From the NCBI GenBank assembly GCA_049698695.1, contig JBAVYH010000034.1, forward strand, positions 1-64,000: a stretch of 64,000 nucleotides of DNA, in the 5' to 3' direction. Within the stretch, counting starts at the first letter, position 1, and each line of letters starts with the position of its first letter. The notes beneath the pieces are model-generated. The model had not been told where the DNA came from and did not search any database. It worked only from the letters and a program-made list of their open reading frames with translations. The position numbers and the translations under genes were made by a program. This document shows positions 17,153-25,433 of the stretch, one piece after another. The DNA comes from Bog-375 sp049698695. GTDB taxonomy: Bacteria > Acidobacteriota > Terriglobia > Bryobacterales > Bryobacteraceae.

Positions 17153-17635
17153 ATGGAAGCGTTCATCGACCAGGTGATTGCGAGCCGCAACGGCCGACCC
17201 GGTGCGCTGCTGGCCATCCTGGAAGCCGTCCAGAATCGCCATCCCCAGAAGTATCTCCCGGAAGCGAGCTTGCGCTACATTGCATCGGCGATGAAGATCC
17301 CGCCGGCGCGGATCTATAGCGTGGCGACGTTCTACGCCTTGTTCAACCTGCAGCCGCAAGGGGAGCATACCATCTGCATCTGCCGCGGGACCGCGTGCCA
17401 CACGCGGGGCTCGCGCAGCCTGCTGGAAAGCGTACGGCTGGATCTGGGAATCGGCGCCGGCGAGGAGGATTCACCCACCTCGCCTGACGGGAAATTCACC
17501 ATTCGCACGGTGGCATGCTTCGGGCAGTGCGCCCTGGCGCCGGTGGTGGAACTGGATCATCGCATCTGCGGCCACGTGAACGAGCGGACGCTGGCGCGCG
17601 AAGTGGCCGCCATTGACGAGGATCATGACCGATGA
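17153..17635 (+). CDS. hoxE: NuoE/HoxE-like thioredoxin-fold [2Fe-2S] subunit of hydrogenase
   Basis: This 160-residue protein has the NuoE layout: helical N terminus with LEAVQNRHPQKYLPEASLRYIA, then IYSVATFYALF, and a thioredoxin-like domain with the four [2Fe-2S] cysteines in ICRGTACHTRG (C-x4-C) and ACFGQCALAP (C-x3-C). It transfers electrons within the diaphorase half of NAD-linked hydrogenases or complex I. Its stop overlaps the next gene (ATGA at 17632), and hydrogenase subunits follow, so HoxE is the better name. No other complex I genes are near. First gene of the operon; the 175-bp region before it must hold the promoter but no clear -35/-10 pair is seen. Confidence 0.88.
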   Translation: MEAFIDQVIASRNGRPGALLAILEAVQNRHPQKYLPEASLRYIASAMKIPPARIYSVATFYALFNLQPQGEHTICICRGTACHTRGSRSLLESVRLDLGIGAGEEDSPTSPDGKFTIRTVACFGQCALAPVVELDHRICGHVNERTLAREVAAIDEDHDR

Positions 17636-20600
17636 CGCGGATTCTGGATATCAACGCATTTAGCGAGGTTCGCGAGCAAGGCCTGGCGAAACTGATGCCC
17701 TCCCGCTCCCGCATTGCGGTCGGAATGGGCACCTGCGGGCGCGGCAACGGCGCCGAGGGCCTGTACCACGCCTTCGCTGAGCAGATCGACCGCACGGGCG
17801 CGGACGTATCGCTGGCCAGTGTCGGCTGCCTCGGGCCTTGCTCGGAGGAACCGCTGGTGACAGTGCGCCTGCCGGGGCGGCCTCTGGTGGTCCTGCGCCG
17901 GGTACAGTCGAGCGATGTGACGCGCATCCTGCACGACGTGGCGACCGGCAACGTAACCCCGGACCTGGTGTACTGCAAGATCGAGGAATGGGACCACATC
18001 ACCTCGCACATCAAGTACGGAACCGCGTGGCCGGAGCTGCGCAACTGGGACGAGGTTCCTTTCTTCCGGGGGCAGAGGAAGATCGTCACGCGGAATTGCG
18101 GGTTCATCGATCCGGACGATCTCGAAGAGTACATGGCCGTCGGCGGCTACCAGGCGTTATATAAGGTTCTAATCGAGGGGCACCCGGAGGTGGTGATCGA
18201 GCAGATCAAGGCGTCGAAACTTCGCGGCCGGGGCGGCGCGGGATATCTCACCGGAAACAAGTGGGAGTTCCTGGCCAAGACCAAAGTCAACCAGAAATAC
18301 ATCGTCTGCAACGCGGACGAAGGCGACCCCGGCGCCTATATGAACCGCAACGAAATCGAGAGCGACCCGCATGCGCTGCTTGAGGGGATGATCATCGGCG
18401 CATACGTGATGGGCGCGTCCGAGGGCATCGTGTACGTGCGCGCCGAGTATCCGCTGGCGGTTCACCGGCTGGAGCGCGCCATCGAGCAGGCGCGAGAGTA
18501 CGGCATGCTGGGCGAGAACATCCTGGGCCGCGGGTTTCAGTTCGATATCTCGCTGGTGGAAGGCGCGGGGGCCTTTGTCTGCGGCGAGGAGACGGCGCTG
18601 ATTGCGTCGCTCGAAGGCATGGCGGGAAGGCCGCGTCCGCGCCCCCCGTTTCCGGCGCAGAAGGGGTTGTGGGGCAAGCCAACCAACATCAACAACGTGG
18701 AGACGTGGTACAACATCGCGCCCATCGTCACCAAAGGCGCCGCCTGGTTCACCGAAACCGGCAGCGCGAAAAGTGCGGGGACCAAGGTTTTTTCGCTGGT
18801 GGGCAAGGTCACCAACTCGGGACTGGTGGAATTGCCGCTGGGCACGCCGCTGAAGACCCTGGTGTACGACATCGGCGAGGGCGGCATTAGCGGCAAGGCG
18901 ATCAAGGCCGTACAGACCGGCGGGCCGTCTGGCGGTTGCATCCCGCAGGAGATGTTCGACACCACGGTGGATTACGAGAGCCTGGCGCAGATCGGTTCCA
19001 TCATGGGGTCGGGCGGCATGGTGGTGATGGATGAAGACAACTGCATGGTGGACGTGGCGCGGTTCTTCATCGAGTTCACCCATTCCGAATCCTGCGGCAA
19101 GTGCGTGCCCTGCCGCGTGGGCCTGGACAAGGCGCTGAAGATCCTGAACGCGTTCACCCAGGGGGTGGCTACTCACGAGCACTTCGAGGTGCTGGAAGAA
19201 CTGGGCCGGATGATTCGCGACTGCTCCTTGTGCGGGCTGGGGCAGTCGGCGCCCAACCCGGTGCTGACCGCGCTGCGCCACTTTCGCCACGAATTTGAAG
19301 ACCACATCGTGGCGCGGCGCTGCCGGGCGGGCGTGTGCGAGGAGCTGGTGCTTTCGCCTTGCGAAAACAGTTGCCCGCTGCACATGAACATCCCGCGCTT
19401 CCTCGAGCTTTACAAGGAAGGCAAGTTGGATGAAGCGTACGAATCGGTGGTGATCGACAATCCGCTGCCGGCATCCACCGGGCGCGTGTGCCAGCATCCG
19501 TGCGACAACCGCTGCCGCCGCCAGACGGTGGACGAAGCGGTGAACATGCGCGATGTGCACCGGCTGATTGCGGACACGGTATTCGCCTCGGACCGGCACG
19601 AAGAACTGAATGCGCGGGTGGTGGCGCGGCGATTCCCGCCCAGCGGCCGCAAGATCGCGGTGGCCGGGGCGGGGCCGGCCGGCCTTACCGCCGCATACTA
19701 TCTGGCCATGCTGGGTCACGAAGTCACCGTGTACGAAAGCAAAGCGGAGGCCGGCGGCATGCTGCGATATGTGCTGCCCGAGTACCGGCTGCCGAAAGAG
19801 GTGTTGCGAAAAGAGATCCAGCTTATCGAACGGATGGGAGTCAAGTTTGTATTCGATACGCGGGTCGGCTTCGACCTGCCGCTGAGCGAGCTCGACGACC
19901 GGTTCGACGCGGTTTTCCTGTCTTTCGGAACATGGAAGGAAGGGTGGGTGTATCTGCCGGGCACCGAATTGAAAGGCGTGTGGCCGGCGCTGCCCTTCCT
20001 GGAAGCGGTGGCACGCCAGGAGGAAATCGGCGTGGGCCGTAAAGTGGCGGTGATTGGCGGCGGGAACGCGGCTATCGATTCGGCGCGCACGGCCCTGCGG
20101 ATGGGAGCGGAGGCGCTGATCTTGTATCGCCGCGAGCGGAAAGACATGCCCGCCATTGAAGAAGAGACGCTGGCAGCCGAAGAAGAGGGCGCCAAGATCC
20201 TGTTCCTGGTGGCGCCCCACCGCATCATCGGCACGCCCGACGGGCGGGTGAAAGCGGTGGAAGTGGTGAAGACGAAGCTGGGCGAGTACGATTCCTCGGG
20301 CCGCCGCAAGCCGGTTCCGACCGACGAGATTCAGCGTTACGAGTGCGACAGCGTAATCCTGGCCGTCGGGGAATCCGTGGATATGGACCTGCTGCAGGCC
20401 TCCGGCCTGAAAATCAGTGCACACAAAACGATCGATGTGGACCGCTACTCGATGGAGACCAGCCGGCCGCGGTTTTTTGCCGGTGGCGACGTGGTCAGCG
20501 GCGCTTCGAATCTGTCCAACGCAATGGGTTACGGAAAGAAAGCGGCGCGGAATATTGACGAGCGGCTGATGGGCGTGCGGCGATGGGCGCGGCTGTTTCC

Positions 20601-20790
20601 GGAATTCGAGTATGCCCAGGAAGCTCCTTTGCAGCCGAGCGAGAGCCGCCGCCACCATCCGAGCCAGCTCCCGGCGCACATACGGGTGAAGGGGGTCGAG
20701 GAGGTGGTTACGGGGCTGACGCCGGAGGAGGCTGCCGAGGAAGCGTGCCGGTGCCTGCGCTGCGACGTGAAAGCGGTGAGCGGGAGATAA
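17632..20790 (+). CDS. hoxF: HoxF/NuoF diaphorase subunit fused to GltD/NfnB-like flavoprotein
   Basis: A 1052-residue fusion. Residues ~1-110: thioredoxin-like [2Fe-2S] part with GCLGPC. Residues ~150-560: NuoF core with the FMN/NADH loop GRGGAGYLTGNKWEF (near 200), an SLBB region, the [4Fe-4S] motif SCGKCVPCR (near 487) and CSLCGLG. Residues ~575-1052: a complete glutamate-synthase small-subunit module with cysteine-rich CENSCPLHMN and HPCDNRCRR, a first dinucleotide site AGAGPAGLTAAYYLA (near 680), a second VIGGGNAAIDSARTA (near 805), and terminal CRCLRC. It should oxidise/reduce NAD(H) at FMN and hold an extra FAD site with a second NAD(P)H site. Such fusions hint at NADPH coupling or flavin-based bifurcation. 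Confidence 0.9.
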   Translation: MTRILDINAFSEVREQGLAKLMPSRSRIAVGMGTCGRGNGAEGLYHAFAEQIDRTGADVSLASVGCLGPCSEEPLVTVRLPGRPLVVLRRVQSSDVTRILHDVATGNVTPDLVYCKIEEWDHITSHIKYGTAWPELRNWDEVPFFRGQRKIVTRNCGFIDPDDLEEYMAVGGYQALYKVLIEGHPEVVIEQIKASKLRGRGGAGYLTGNKWEFLAKTKVNQKYIVCNADEGDPGAYMNRNEIESDPHALLEGMIIGAYVMGASEGIVYVRAEYPLAVHRLERAIEQAREYGMLGENILGRGFQFDISLVEGAGAFVCGEETALIASLEGMAGRPRPRPPFPAQKGLWGKPTNINNVETWYNIAPIVTKGAAWFTETGSAKSAGTKVFSLVGKVTNSGLVELPLGTPLKTLVYDIGEGGISGKAIKAVQTGGPSGGCIPQEMFDTTVDYESLAQIGSIMGSGGMVVMDEDNCMVDVARFFIEFTHSESCGKCVPCRVGLDKALKILNAFTQGVATHEHFEVLEELGRMIRDCSLCGLGQSAPNPVLTALRHFRHEFEDHIVARRCRAGVCEELVLSPCENSCPLHMNIPRFLELYKEGKLDEAYESVVIDNPLPASTGRVCQHPCDNRCRRQTVDEAVNMRDVHRLIADTVFASDRHEELNARVVARRFPPSGRKIAVAGAGPAGLTAAYYLAMLGHEVTVYESKAEAGGMLRYVLPEYRLPKEVLRKEIQLIERMGVKFVFDTRVGFDLPLSELDDRFDAVFLSFGTWKEGWVYLPGTELKGVWPALPFLEAVARQEEIGVGRKVAVIGGGNAAIDSARTALRMGAEALILYRRERKDMPAIEEETLAAEEEGAKILFLVAPHRIIGTPDGRVKAVEVVKTKLGEYDSSGRRKPVPTDEIQRYECDSVILAVGESVDMDLLQASGLKISAHKTIDVDRYSMETSRPRFFAGGDVVSGASNLSNAMGYGKKAARNIDERLMGVRRWARLFPEFEYAQEAPLQPSESRRHHPSQLPAHIRVKGVEEVVTGLTPEEAAEEACRCLRCDVKAVSGR

Positions 20791-20792
20791 AG

Positions 20793-21506
20793 ATGGCGCA
20801 AAAGAAAATCTCGATCCGGATTGACGGCGAGCTGGTGAGCGCCACCGAGGGAATGACGATTCTCGAAGCGGCGGGTGGGGCGGGGAAGGAGATTCCGAGG
20901 CTCTGTTACATGGCCGGGCTCACCGCGGTGGGAGCCTGCCGCTTGTGCGTGGTGGAGGTGGCAGGCGTTGGGCGCCTGTTGCCGGCTTGCACCACGCCGG
21001 CGCAGGATGGCATGTCGGTGACCACGGTCTCGCCGCAGCTCACGCGATACCGGCGCATGGTGATCGAACTGCTGCTGGTGGAGCGCAACCACGTTTGCGC
21101 CGTGTGCGTGTCGAACGGGCATTGCGAGCTGCAATCGCTCGCCAAATCGCTCGGTGTGAGCAGCGTTCGTTATCCGTACAATTATCCGCGGCTGCCGGTG
21201 GACCTCTCGCACAACCGTTTCGTGCTGGATCACAACCGGTGCGTGCTGTGCACCCGGTGCGTGCGCGTCTGCGCGGAAGTGGAAGGGGCGCACGTCTGGG
21301 AGGTGGCCAACCGCGGGATCAAGTCGCGGATCACCAGCGAGCTGAACCAGCCGTGGGGATCGGCGGCGAGTTGCACCAATTGCGGCAAATGCGTGCAGGC
21401 CTGCCCGACGGGCGCGTTGATCGAGAAAGGGTTTGCGGTGGAAGAGATGGCGAAGCGCCACGAAAACATCAGCGCGCTGGCGCTGCTGAAAGGAGCCCGC
21501 CCATGA
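20793..21506 (+). CDS. hoxU: HoxU-like iron-sulfur subunit of NAD-linked hydrogenase
   Basis: A 237-residue ferredoxin-like subunit related to the N terminus of NuoG. It carries a plant-type [2Fe-2S] site (PRLCYM...GACRLCVVEV...PACTTP), a His-Cys3 [4Fe-4S] segment (NHVCAVCVSNGHCEL), and two [4Fe-4S] ferredoxin motifs (CVLCTRCVRVCAE and CTNCGKCVQACP). This is the full HoxU set and forms the electron wire between the HoxF flavin and the HoxYH hydrogenase. ATG at 20793 follows the hoxF stop by 2 nt, and its own stop overlaps hoxY by 4 nt. Cytoplasmic. Confidence 0.92.
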   Translation: MAQKKISIRIDGELVSATEGMTILEAAGGAGKEIPRLCYMAGLTAVGACRLCVVEVAGVGRLLPACTTPAQDGMSVTTVSPQLTRYRRMVIELLLVERNHVCAVCVSNGHCELQSLAKSLGVSSVRYPYNYPRLPVDLSHNRFVLDHNRCVLCTRCVRVCAEVEGAHVWEVANRGIKSRITSELNQPWGSAASCTNCGKCVQACPTGALIEKGFAVEEMAKRHENISALALLKGARP

Positions 21507-22033
21507 ACCGGCTGAAGCTGGCAACGGTGTGGCTGGACGGCTGCTCGGGATGTCACATGTCGCTGCTCGATATCGACGCGGCCATCATCGACGTGGCGGG
21601 CAAGGCGGACCTGGTATATGGCCCGCTGGTGGATGCGCAGGAATTTCCCGAGGGCGTGGACGTCACCCTGGTGGAAGGAGCAGTGAGCAGCCAGGAAGAT
21701 TTGAAGAAGCTGCAGAAAATCCGCAGCCGGACGCGCACCCTGGTAGCGCTGGGCGATTGCGCGGTGACCAGCAACGTCTCCGCCATGCGGAACGGCCTGC
21801 CGGTGCAGAAGCTGCTGCAATCGATCTACGTCGAGGGCGTGCAGGAGGCGAAGGGCGTGCCGATGGATGGCGTGCCGGCGCTGCTGCCGCAGGCGCGGCC
21901 GGTACGCGAATTCGTCAAGGTGGATCTGCACGTGCCCGGGTGCCCTCCCGCGGCCAAGGCCATCCTCAGCGTTCTCGGCGACCTGCTGGCGGGCCGAAAG
22001 CCCGACGTCAGTTCCAAGGTGAAGTTCGGGTAG
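21503..22033 (+). CDS. hoxY: HoxY, small subunit of group 3d-like [NiFe] hydrogenase
   Basis: The 176-residue protein has the short small-subunit layout with a single proximal [4Fe-4S] cluster: DGCSGCHMS (C14, C17), ALGDCAVTSN and HVPGCPPAAK. The absence of a Tat signal and of the extra distal cluster region found in uptake hydrogenases fits a cytoplasmic bidirectional enzyme. ATGA overlap with hoxU; good GGAG before the start. Partner of HoxH encoded 12 bp downstream. Confidence 0.93.
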   Translation: MNRLKLATVWLDGCSGCHMSLLDIDAAIIDVAGKADLVYGPLVDAQEFPEGVDVTLVEGAVSSQEDLKKLQKIRSRTRTLVALGDCAVTSNVSAMRNGLPVQKLLQSIYVEGVQEAKGVPMDGVPALLPQARPVREFVKVDLHVPGCPPAAKAILSVLGDLLAGRKPDVSSKVKFG

Positions 22034-22044
22034 GAGGCTCCCGC

Positions 22045-23463
22045 ATGAAACGCATCACGATCGACCCGGTAACCCGCATTGAAGGGCACGCGAAGATTAC
22101 CATCCATCTCGGAGACGACGGCAAGGTGGCGCGCACCCAATTCCACGTGACGCAGATCCGCGGGTTCGAAAAGTTCACCGAGGGCCGCCCGTTCTACGAA
22201 ATGCCGGGGCTCACCTCGCGGGTCTGCGGCATCTGTCCCATCAGCCATCTGCTGGCGTCTTCCAAGGCGTGCGACGCTATTCTCGCCGTGCGGATTCCGA
22301 AGACGGCCGCCCTCCTCCGCGAACTGGTCCACTATGCGCAATTCGTACAGTCCCACGCGCTGAGCTTCTTTCACCTCTCGTCGCCGGACCTGCTGCTGGG
22401 TTTCGATTCGGACGTGGCGCATCGCAACGTGATCGGTGTCATCGAAAAGCATCCGGAGCTGGCACGCGATGGCATCGAGCTGCGCAAGTTCGGGCAGCAC
22501 GCGATCGAGATTCTCTGCAAGGAACGCGTGCATCCGTCGTGGATCGTTCCGGGTGGAATGAAAGAACCGCTCGCCACCGCCGGGCGAAACGAGATACTGG
22601 CTGGGCTGCCGCAGGCCAAGGAGATTGCGCGGCGGGCGCTCGGGCTTTTCAAGAGCGTGCTGGACCGGTTCGACGAAGAGATCAAGAACTTCGGCACCGC
22701 GCCGATGATGAGCGCGGGGCTGGTGGACAGGACTGGTGCGATCGCGCTCTACGATGGCGGGCTGCGGTTCCGCGACGCCGAGGGTGCCGTGGTCGAGGAT
22801 CAGATTCCGGCCGAAGAATACGCGTCGTACATCGCGGAAGCATCCCAAAAAGACTCGTACATGAAGGCGCCCTTCTTCCGGCCGCGTGGATTTCCGGCGG
22901 GTATATATCGCGTGGGTCCGCTGGCACGATTGAGCGTCGCGGACCGGTGCGGCACGCCGGAAGCCGACAAGGAGCTGACCGAATTCCGCGAACGCTTCGG
23001 GCGCACGCCGCGCAGTGCCTTCCTCTATCACTACGCGCGCCTGATTGAAGCGCTGTATGCGCTGGAGCGAATGGAAGTGCTGCTGCACGATCCGCGCATC
23101 CTGGACACCCACGTGCGCGCTAGGGCAGGCGTGAACGCGCTCGAAGGAATCGGCATGATCGAGGCGCCGCGGGGAACGCTGATTCATCATTACAAGGTGA
23201 ACGAAGACGGCGGAATCGTCTGGGCCAACCTGATTGTGGCGACAGGGCACAACGCGCTGGCGATCGCAGGCAGCGTGGAAGAGACGGCCAAGCACTTTGT
23301 CGATGGCGGGAAATTGCAGGAAGGCATGCTGAACCGCGTGTCGGCGGTGGTGCGCGCTTATGACCCGTGTCTGAGCTGCTCCACGCACGCCGGCGGCGCG
23401 ACGCCGGTAGCCGTCGAGCTGCGCGGACCCGATGGAGCGTTGCTCGATGAGGCACGCACCTAG
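22045..23463 (+). CDS. hoxH: HoxH, large catalytic subunit of NAD-linked [NiFe] hydrogenase
   Basis: A 472-residue large subunit holding the Ni-Fe site. The N-terminal ligand motif is RVCGICPISH (C61, C64) and the C-terminal one DPCLSCSTH (C442, C445, H448). A 24-residue tail follows H448 and is expected to be clipped off by a maturation endopeptidase once Ni is loaded. L1 and L2 match the bidirectional HoxH group (3d). With HoxEFUY it should couple H2 oxidation or evolution to NAD(P)(H). The hyp maturation genes needed to make the active site are not in this window. A strong GGAGG lies before the ATG. Confidence 0.94.
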   Translation: MKRITIDPVTRIEGHAKITIHLGDDGKVARTQFHVTQIRGFEKFTEGRPFYEMPGLTSRVCGICPISHLLASSKACDAILAVRIPKTAALLRELVHYAQFVQSHALSFFHLSSPDLLLGFDSDVAHRNVIGVIEKHPELARDGIELRKFGQHAIEILCKERVHPSWIVPGGMKEPLATAGRNEILAGLPQAKEIARRALGLFKSVLDRFDEEIKNFGTAPMMSAGLVDRTGAIALYDGGLRFRDAEGAVVEDQIPAEEYASYIAEASQKDSYMKAPFFRPRGFPAGIYRVGPLARLSVADRCGTPEADKELTEFRERFGRTPRSAFLYHYARLIEALYALERMEVLLHDPRILDTHVRARAGVNALEGIGMIEAPRGTLIHHYKVNEDGGIVWANLIVATGHNALAIAGSVEETAKHFVDGGKLQEGMLNRVSAVVRAYDPCLSCSTHAGGATPVAVELRGPDGALLDEART

Positions 23464-23471
23464 ACAGGTGG

Positions 23472-23517
23472 GGCAGGTTTCAACCTGCCAACGCCCGCTT
23501 GCGGGCGAGTGTTTTTT
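23472..23517 (+). terminator. two stem-loops and T-run after hoxH
   Basis: A perfect 8-bp stem GGCAGGTT/AACCTGCC (23472-23489) is followed by CGCCCGC/GCGGGCG (23492-23507) and then, after four bases, six T. The second hairpin plus T-run has the form of an intrinsic terminator for the hydrogenase operon. It lies only 2 nt before the first possible ATG of the protease gene, so that gene may be read through at lower level or have its own promoter. Confidence 0.6.
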
Positions 23518-23518
23518 C

Positions 23519-24058
23519 ATGACTGATCACGCCAGCCGCTCCGATGCGCTTTCAGAGCCGCAACCGTCAGGGAGCGGTTGCCGGCGCCTGCCCAATAGGA
23601 AAGGAACGTCGACAATAATCTCGGCGCGGTATCCAGGCCTGCGCGCGCCACAGCGGAGACCGCTGATTGTCGGGTACGGCAATTGCCTGCGCGGAGACGA
23701 CGCCGTAGGTCCGCGCCTGGTGGCGATGTTGGGCGGCGTGGCTGTTCACCAGTTGGTGCCCGAGTTGGCCGAGCGACTGGCGGGCGAGGAACGCGTCGTA
23801 TTCATCGACGCCCGCGCCGATCTGCCGCCCGGCACCGTGCAACTGATGCCCGTGGCTGGCGAGAGCGAGTCAACCCACTGGTGCTCGCCCGGCTGGCTGC
23901 TGCGCCTGGCGCAGGAGGTTTACGGCCGCGCCCCCGAGGCCGTGTTGATCGGCATTGGCGCCGAATCCTTCGAGCTGGGCGCCCCGCTTTCCGCCGCCGC
24001 GCGGCAGGGCATGGAGAAGGCGCTGGTCAAGATTCGGGCGTTGGGGTGGCGTGGTTGA
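23519..24058 (+). CDS. hydrogenase maturation protease (HyaD/HoxW family)
   Basis: The conserved core is GYGNCLRGDDAVGPRL (Ni-sensing aspartate), VPELAERL (the conserved Glu region) and VVFIDA, all expected for the endopeptidase that trims the C-terminal tail of the large subunit; HoxH just upstream is the obvious substrate. The only ATG in frame is at 23519, giving 179 residues, but the first ~22 codons lie in a copy of the dispersed palindromic repeat, no ribosome binding site precedes them, and homology only starts near codon 50. A rare start after AGGAAAGGA (about 23596-23605) is possible. Function is fairly sure, N terminus is not. Confidence 0.82.
   Translation: MTDHASRSDALSEPQPSGSGCRRLPNRKGTSTIISARYPGLRAPQRRPLIVGYGNCLRGDDAVGPRLVAMLGGVAVHQLVPELAERLAGEERVVFIDARADLPPGTVQLMPVAGESESTHWCSPGWLLRLAQEVYGRAPEAVLIGIGAESFELGAPLSAAARQGMEKALVKIRALGWRG
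23531..23580. repeat. palindromic interspersed repeat, copy 2
   Basis: Right arm TCAGAGCCGCAACCGTCAG with GGGAGCGGTTG matches the repeat at 5841-5902; the left arm is shortened to CCGCTCCGATGCG. It lies inside the annotated 5' end of the hydrogenase protease gene. Confidence 0.6.
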
Positions 24059-24086
24059 TGCGGTCGCCACCCGGAAAAGGCGAATC

Positions 24087-24752
24087 ATGCTCATCATACT
24101 GGCTAAGCTGGCCGGTCTGGCCGTAACCATTGCATGCTGGTTATGGGCGCTGAACGCCGCGTTGAATGAAACCTGGGGTACGGCGCTGCTGATCTGGTGC
24201 GCCCCGTTGCTCAGCTTCCCAATCAGCCTGATCGGGCGGAAGACTCTCGATCGAGAGCCGTCGGCTCGCCGCGCAGAATGGACTGACGTCTTCGTCCATT
24301 ACGCCATGGTGATTGTGTTGGGAGCCGGCCTGTTTCCCGCGTTCCGCCTGCTTCTCAACCGGCCCACACTGACGATTCCGGTGATCCGGCAAGTGGTCTG
24401 GGGCCTGGTGATGGTCTCCGGCGCCGGAACCGCGTTGACGGTGGCGAACTTGGCTATTCGGGGCCTGGGAGCGCCATTTGCGGTGAAGCTCTCCAGCCGC
24501 CTGGCCACCGACTATCTGTACGCATGGACCAGGAATCCAATGGTCCTGTTCACGTTCGCCTGGTTCCTCTCACTCGCGTTGTGGCACGCGTCGCCAGGGG
24601 CCGTTCTCTGGCTTGCCGTAAGCGTCTTCCCCGGCTGGATTTTTTTTGTGAAGCGATACGAAGAGCGAGAGCTGGAGATTCGTTTTGGCGCGTCCTATGT
24701 GGACTACAGGGCGAGGACGCCGTTTCTTTGGCCGGGGATAAAACGCGTCTGA
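24087..24752 (+). CDS. isoprenylcysteine/phospholipid methyltransferase-like membrane protein
   Basis: A 221-residue protein with five to six hydrophobic segments and a C-terminal region of the ICMT/PEMT type: YLYAWTRNPMVLFTFAW (RNP motif), then FFVKRYEERELEIRFGASYVDYRARTPFL, where the EE and FG..Y..Y pattern is the S-adenosylmethionine-binding end. The ATG at 24087 is preceded by GGAAAAGG. The family methylates lipids or prenylated thiols; the substrate here is unknown. It sits 28 bp after the hydrogenase protease and could be in its transcript, but no functional link is evident. Confidence 0.8.
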   Translation: MLIILAKLAGLAVTIACWLWALNAALNETWGTALLIWCAPLLSFPISLIGRKTLDREPSARRAEWTDVFVHYAMVIVLGAGLFPAFRLLLNRPTLTIPVIRQVVWGLVMVSGAGTALTVANLAIRGLGAPFAVKLSSRLATDYLYAWTRNPMVLFTFAWFLSLALWHASPGAVLWLAVSVFPGWIFFVKRYEERELEIRFGASYVDYRARTPFLWPGIKRV

Positions 24753-24870
24753 CCGCTCTTTTTCGCACGCAGCCACAATTAGGAGTGCAGGTCTTCCTCT
24801 GCGAATGCGGGCAGCATCAATCGGCAAAGGCATACTTCGCGAACCTTGCGCGAGCTGTGAATTCTAGACC

Positions 24871-25350
24871 TCACCAGCCGCCGGCGTCATTCCAATTCTT
24901 GTTCTTGAAGATCCCGCGCATCATCCAGAAGAGGCCGCTCAGCCTGGCCTGCTGTTCCTGAGTGAGCACCTTGCTGATGCTGGCGAGCGACCGCAGTTCG
25001 ATCGCGGTCATCTGCGTGTCCAGGGCGGCGTAGGCGTCAACTGCCTTGCCGATTTCGTCTTGGCTCTTGCCTGCCTGGACCGATTGGGCGATTTCCAATT
25101 GGGCGGTGGCCAACTGGTCGCGAACGGGAGCGGCCGCCTTCTGGCCGTAATCGAGGAGATCTTTCACCTGCTTCCGTTGCTCGGAGTCCAGCGACAGCAT
25201 GGCGGTGATCCGGTCCATCCGCGTCTGGGATGGCCCCTCGCGGCGTGGGCTCATATCGTCGCTGCCGCCATGGCCGAGACCGCCGCCTCCCCACTGCGCC
25301 GAAGCCAACGACGCAGCCAGAACTCCTGCCGACAAAAGTTTGAAGAACAT
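24871..25350 (-). CDS. Spy/CpxP-like secreted helical protein
   Basis: A 159-residue protein with a clear signal peptide (MFFKLLSAGVLAASLASAQ) and a glycine-rich start of the mature chain. The rest is helical with SLDSEQRKQVKDLLDYGQKA and SKVLTQEQQARLSGLF, segments that resemble the paired LTxxQ-type motifs of periplasmic Spy/CpxP and heavy-metal sensors. Likely a periplasmic stress chaperone or metal binder, though acidobacteria have many such proteins of unknown role. A paralogue of similar design lies upstream at 25434-25952. The ATG at 25350 was chosen because the signal peptide begins there. Confidence 0.7.
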   Translation of the reverse strand: MFFKLLSAGVLAASLASAQWGGGGLGHGGSDDMSPRREGPSQTRMDRITAMLSLDSEQRKQVKDLLDYGQKAAAPVRDQLATAQLEIAQSVQAGKSQDEIGKAVDAYAALDTQMTAIELRSLASISKVLTQEQQARLSGLFWMMRGIFKNKNWNDAGGW

Positions 25351-25433
25351 ATGCGTGCTCCGCTTAAGCCTCGTTAAGTATCCACCGTGCCAACCGGTCG
25401 TCAGCAAATGAACTGGCCATTTCCCTATCGCGT

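Noticed and set aside
18169..20679. Long minus-strand reading frame (836 codons) opposite hoxF
   Set aside because: It is the mirror of a well supported gene with complete motifs. It has no recognisable domain, is rich in His/Arg/Gln from reversed codons, and such frames are common in high-GC DNA.
21826..23520. Long minus-strand frame opposite hoxY and hoxH
   Set aside because: The plus-strand hydrogenase genes have all ligand cysteines; the mirror frame shows no motif.
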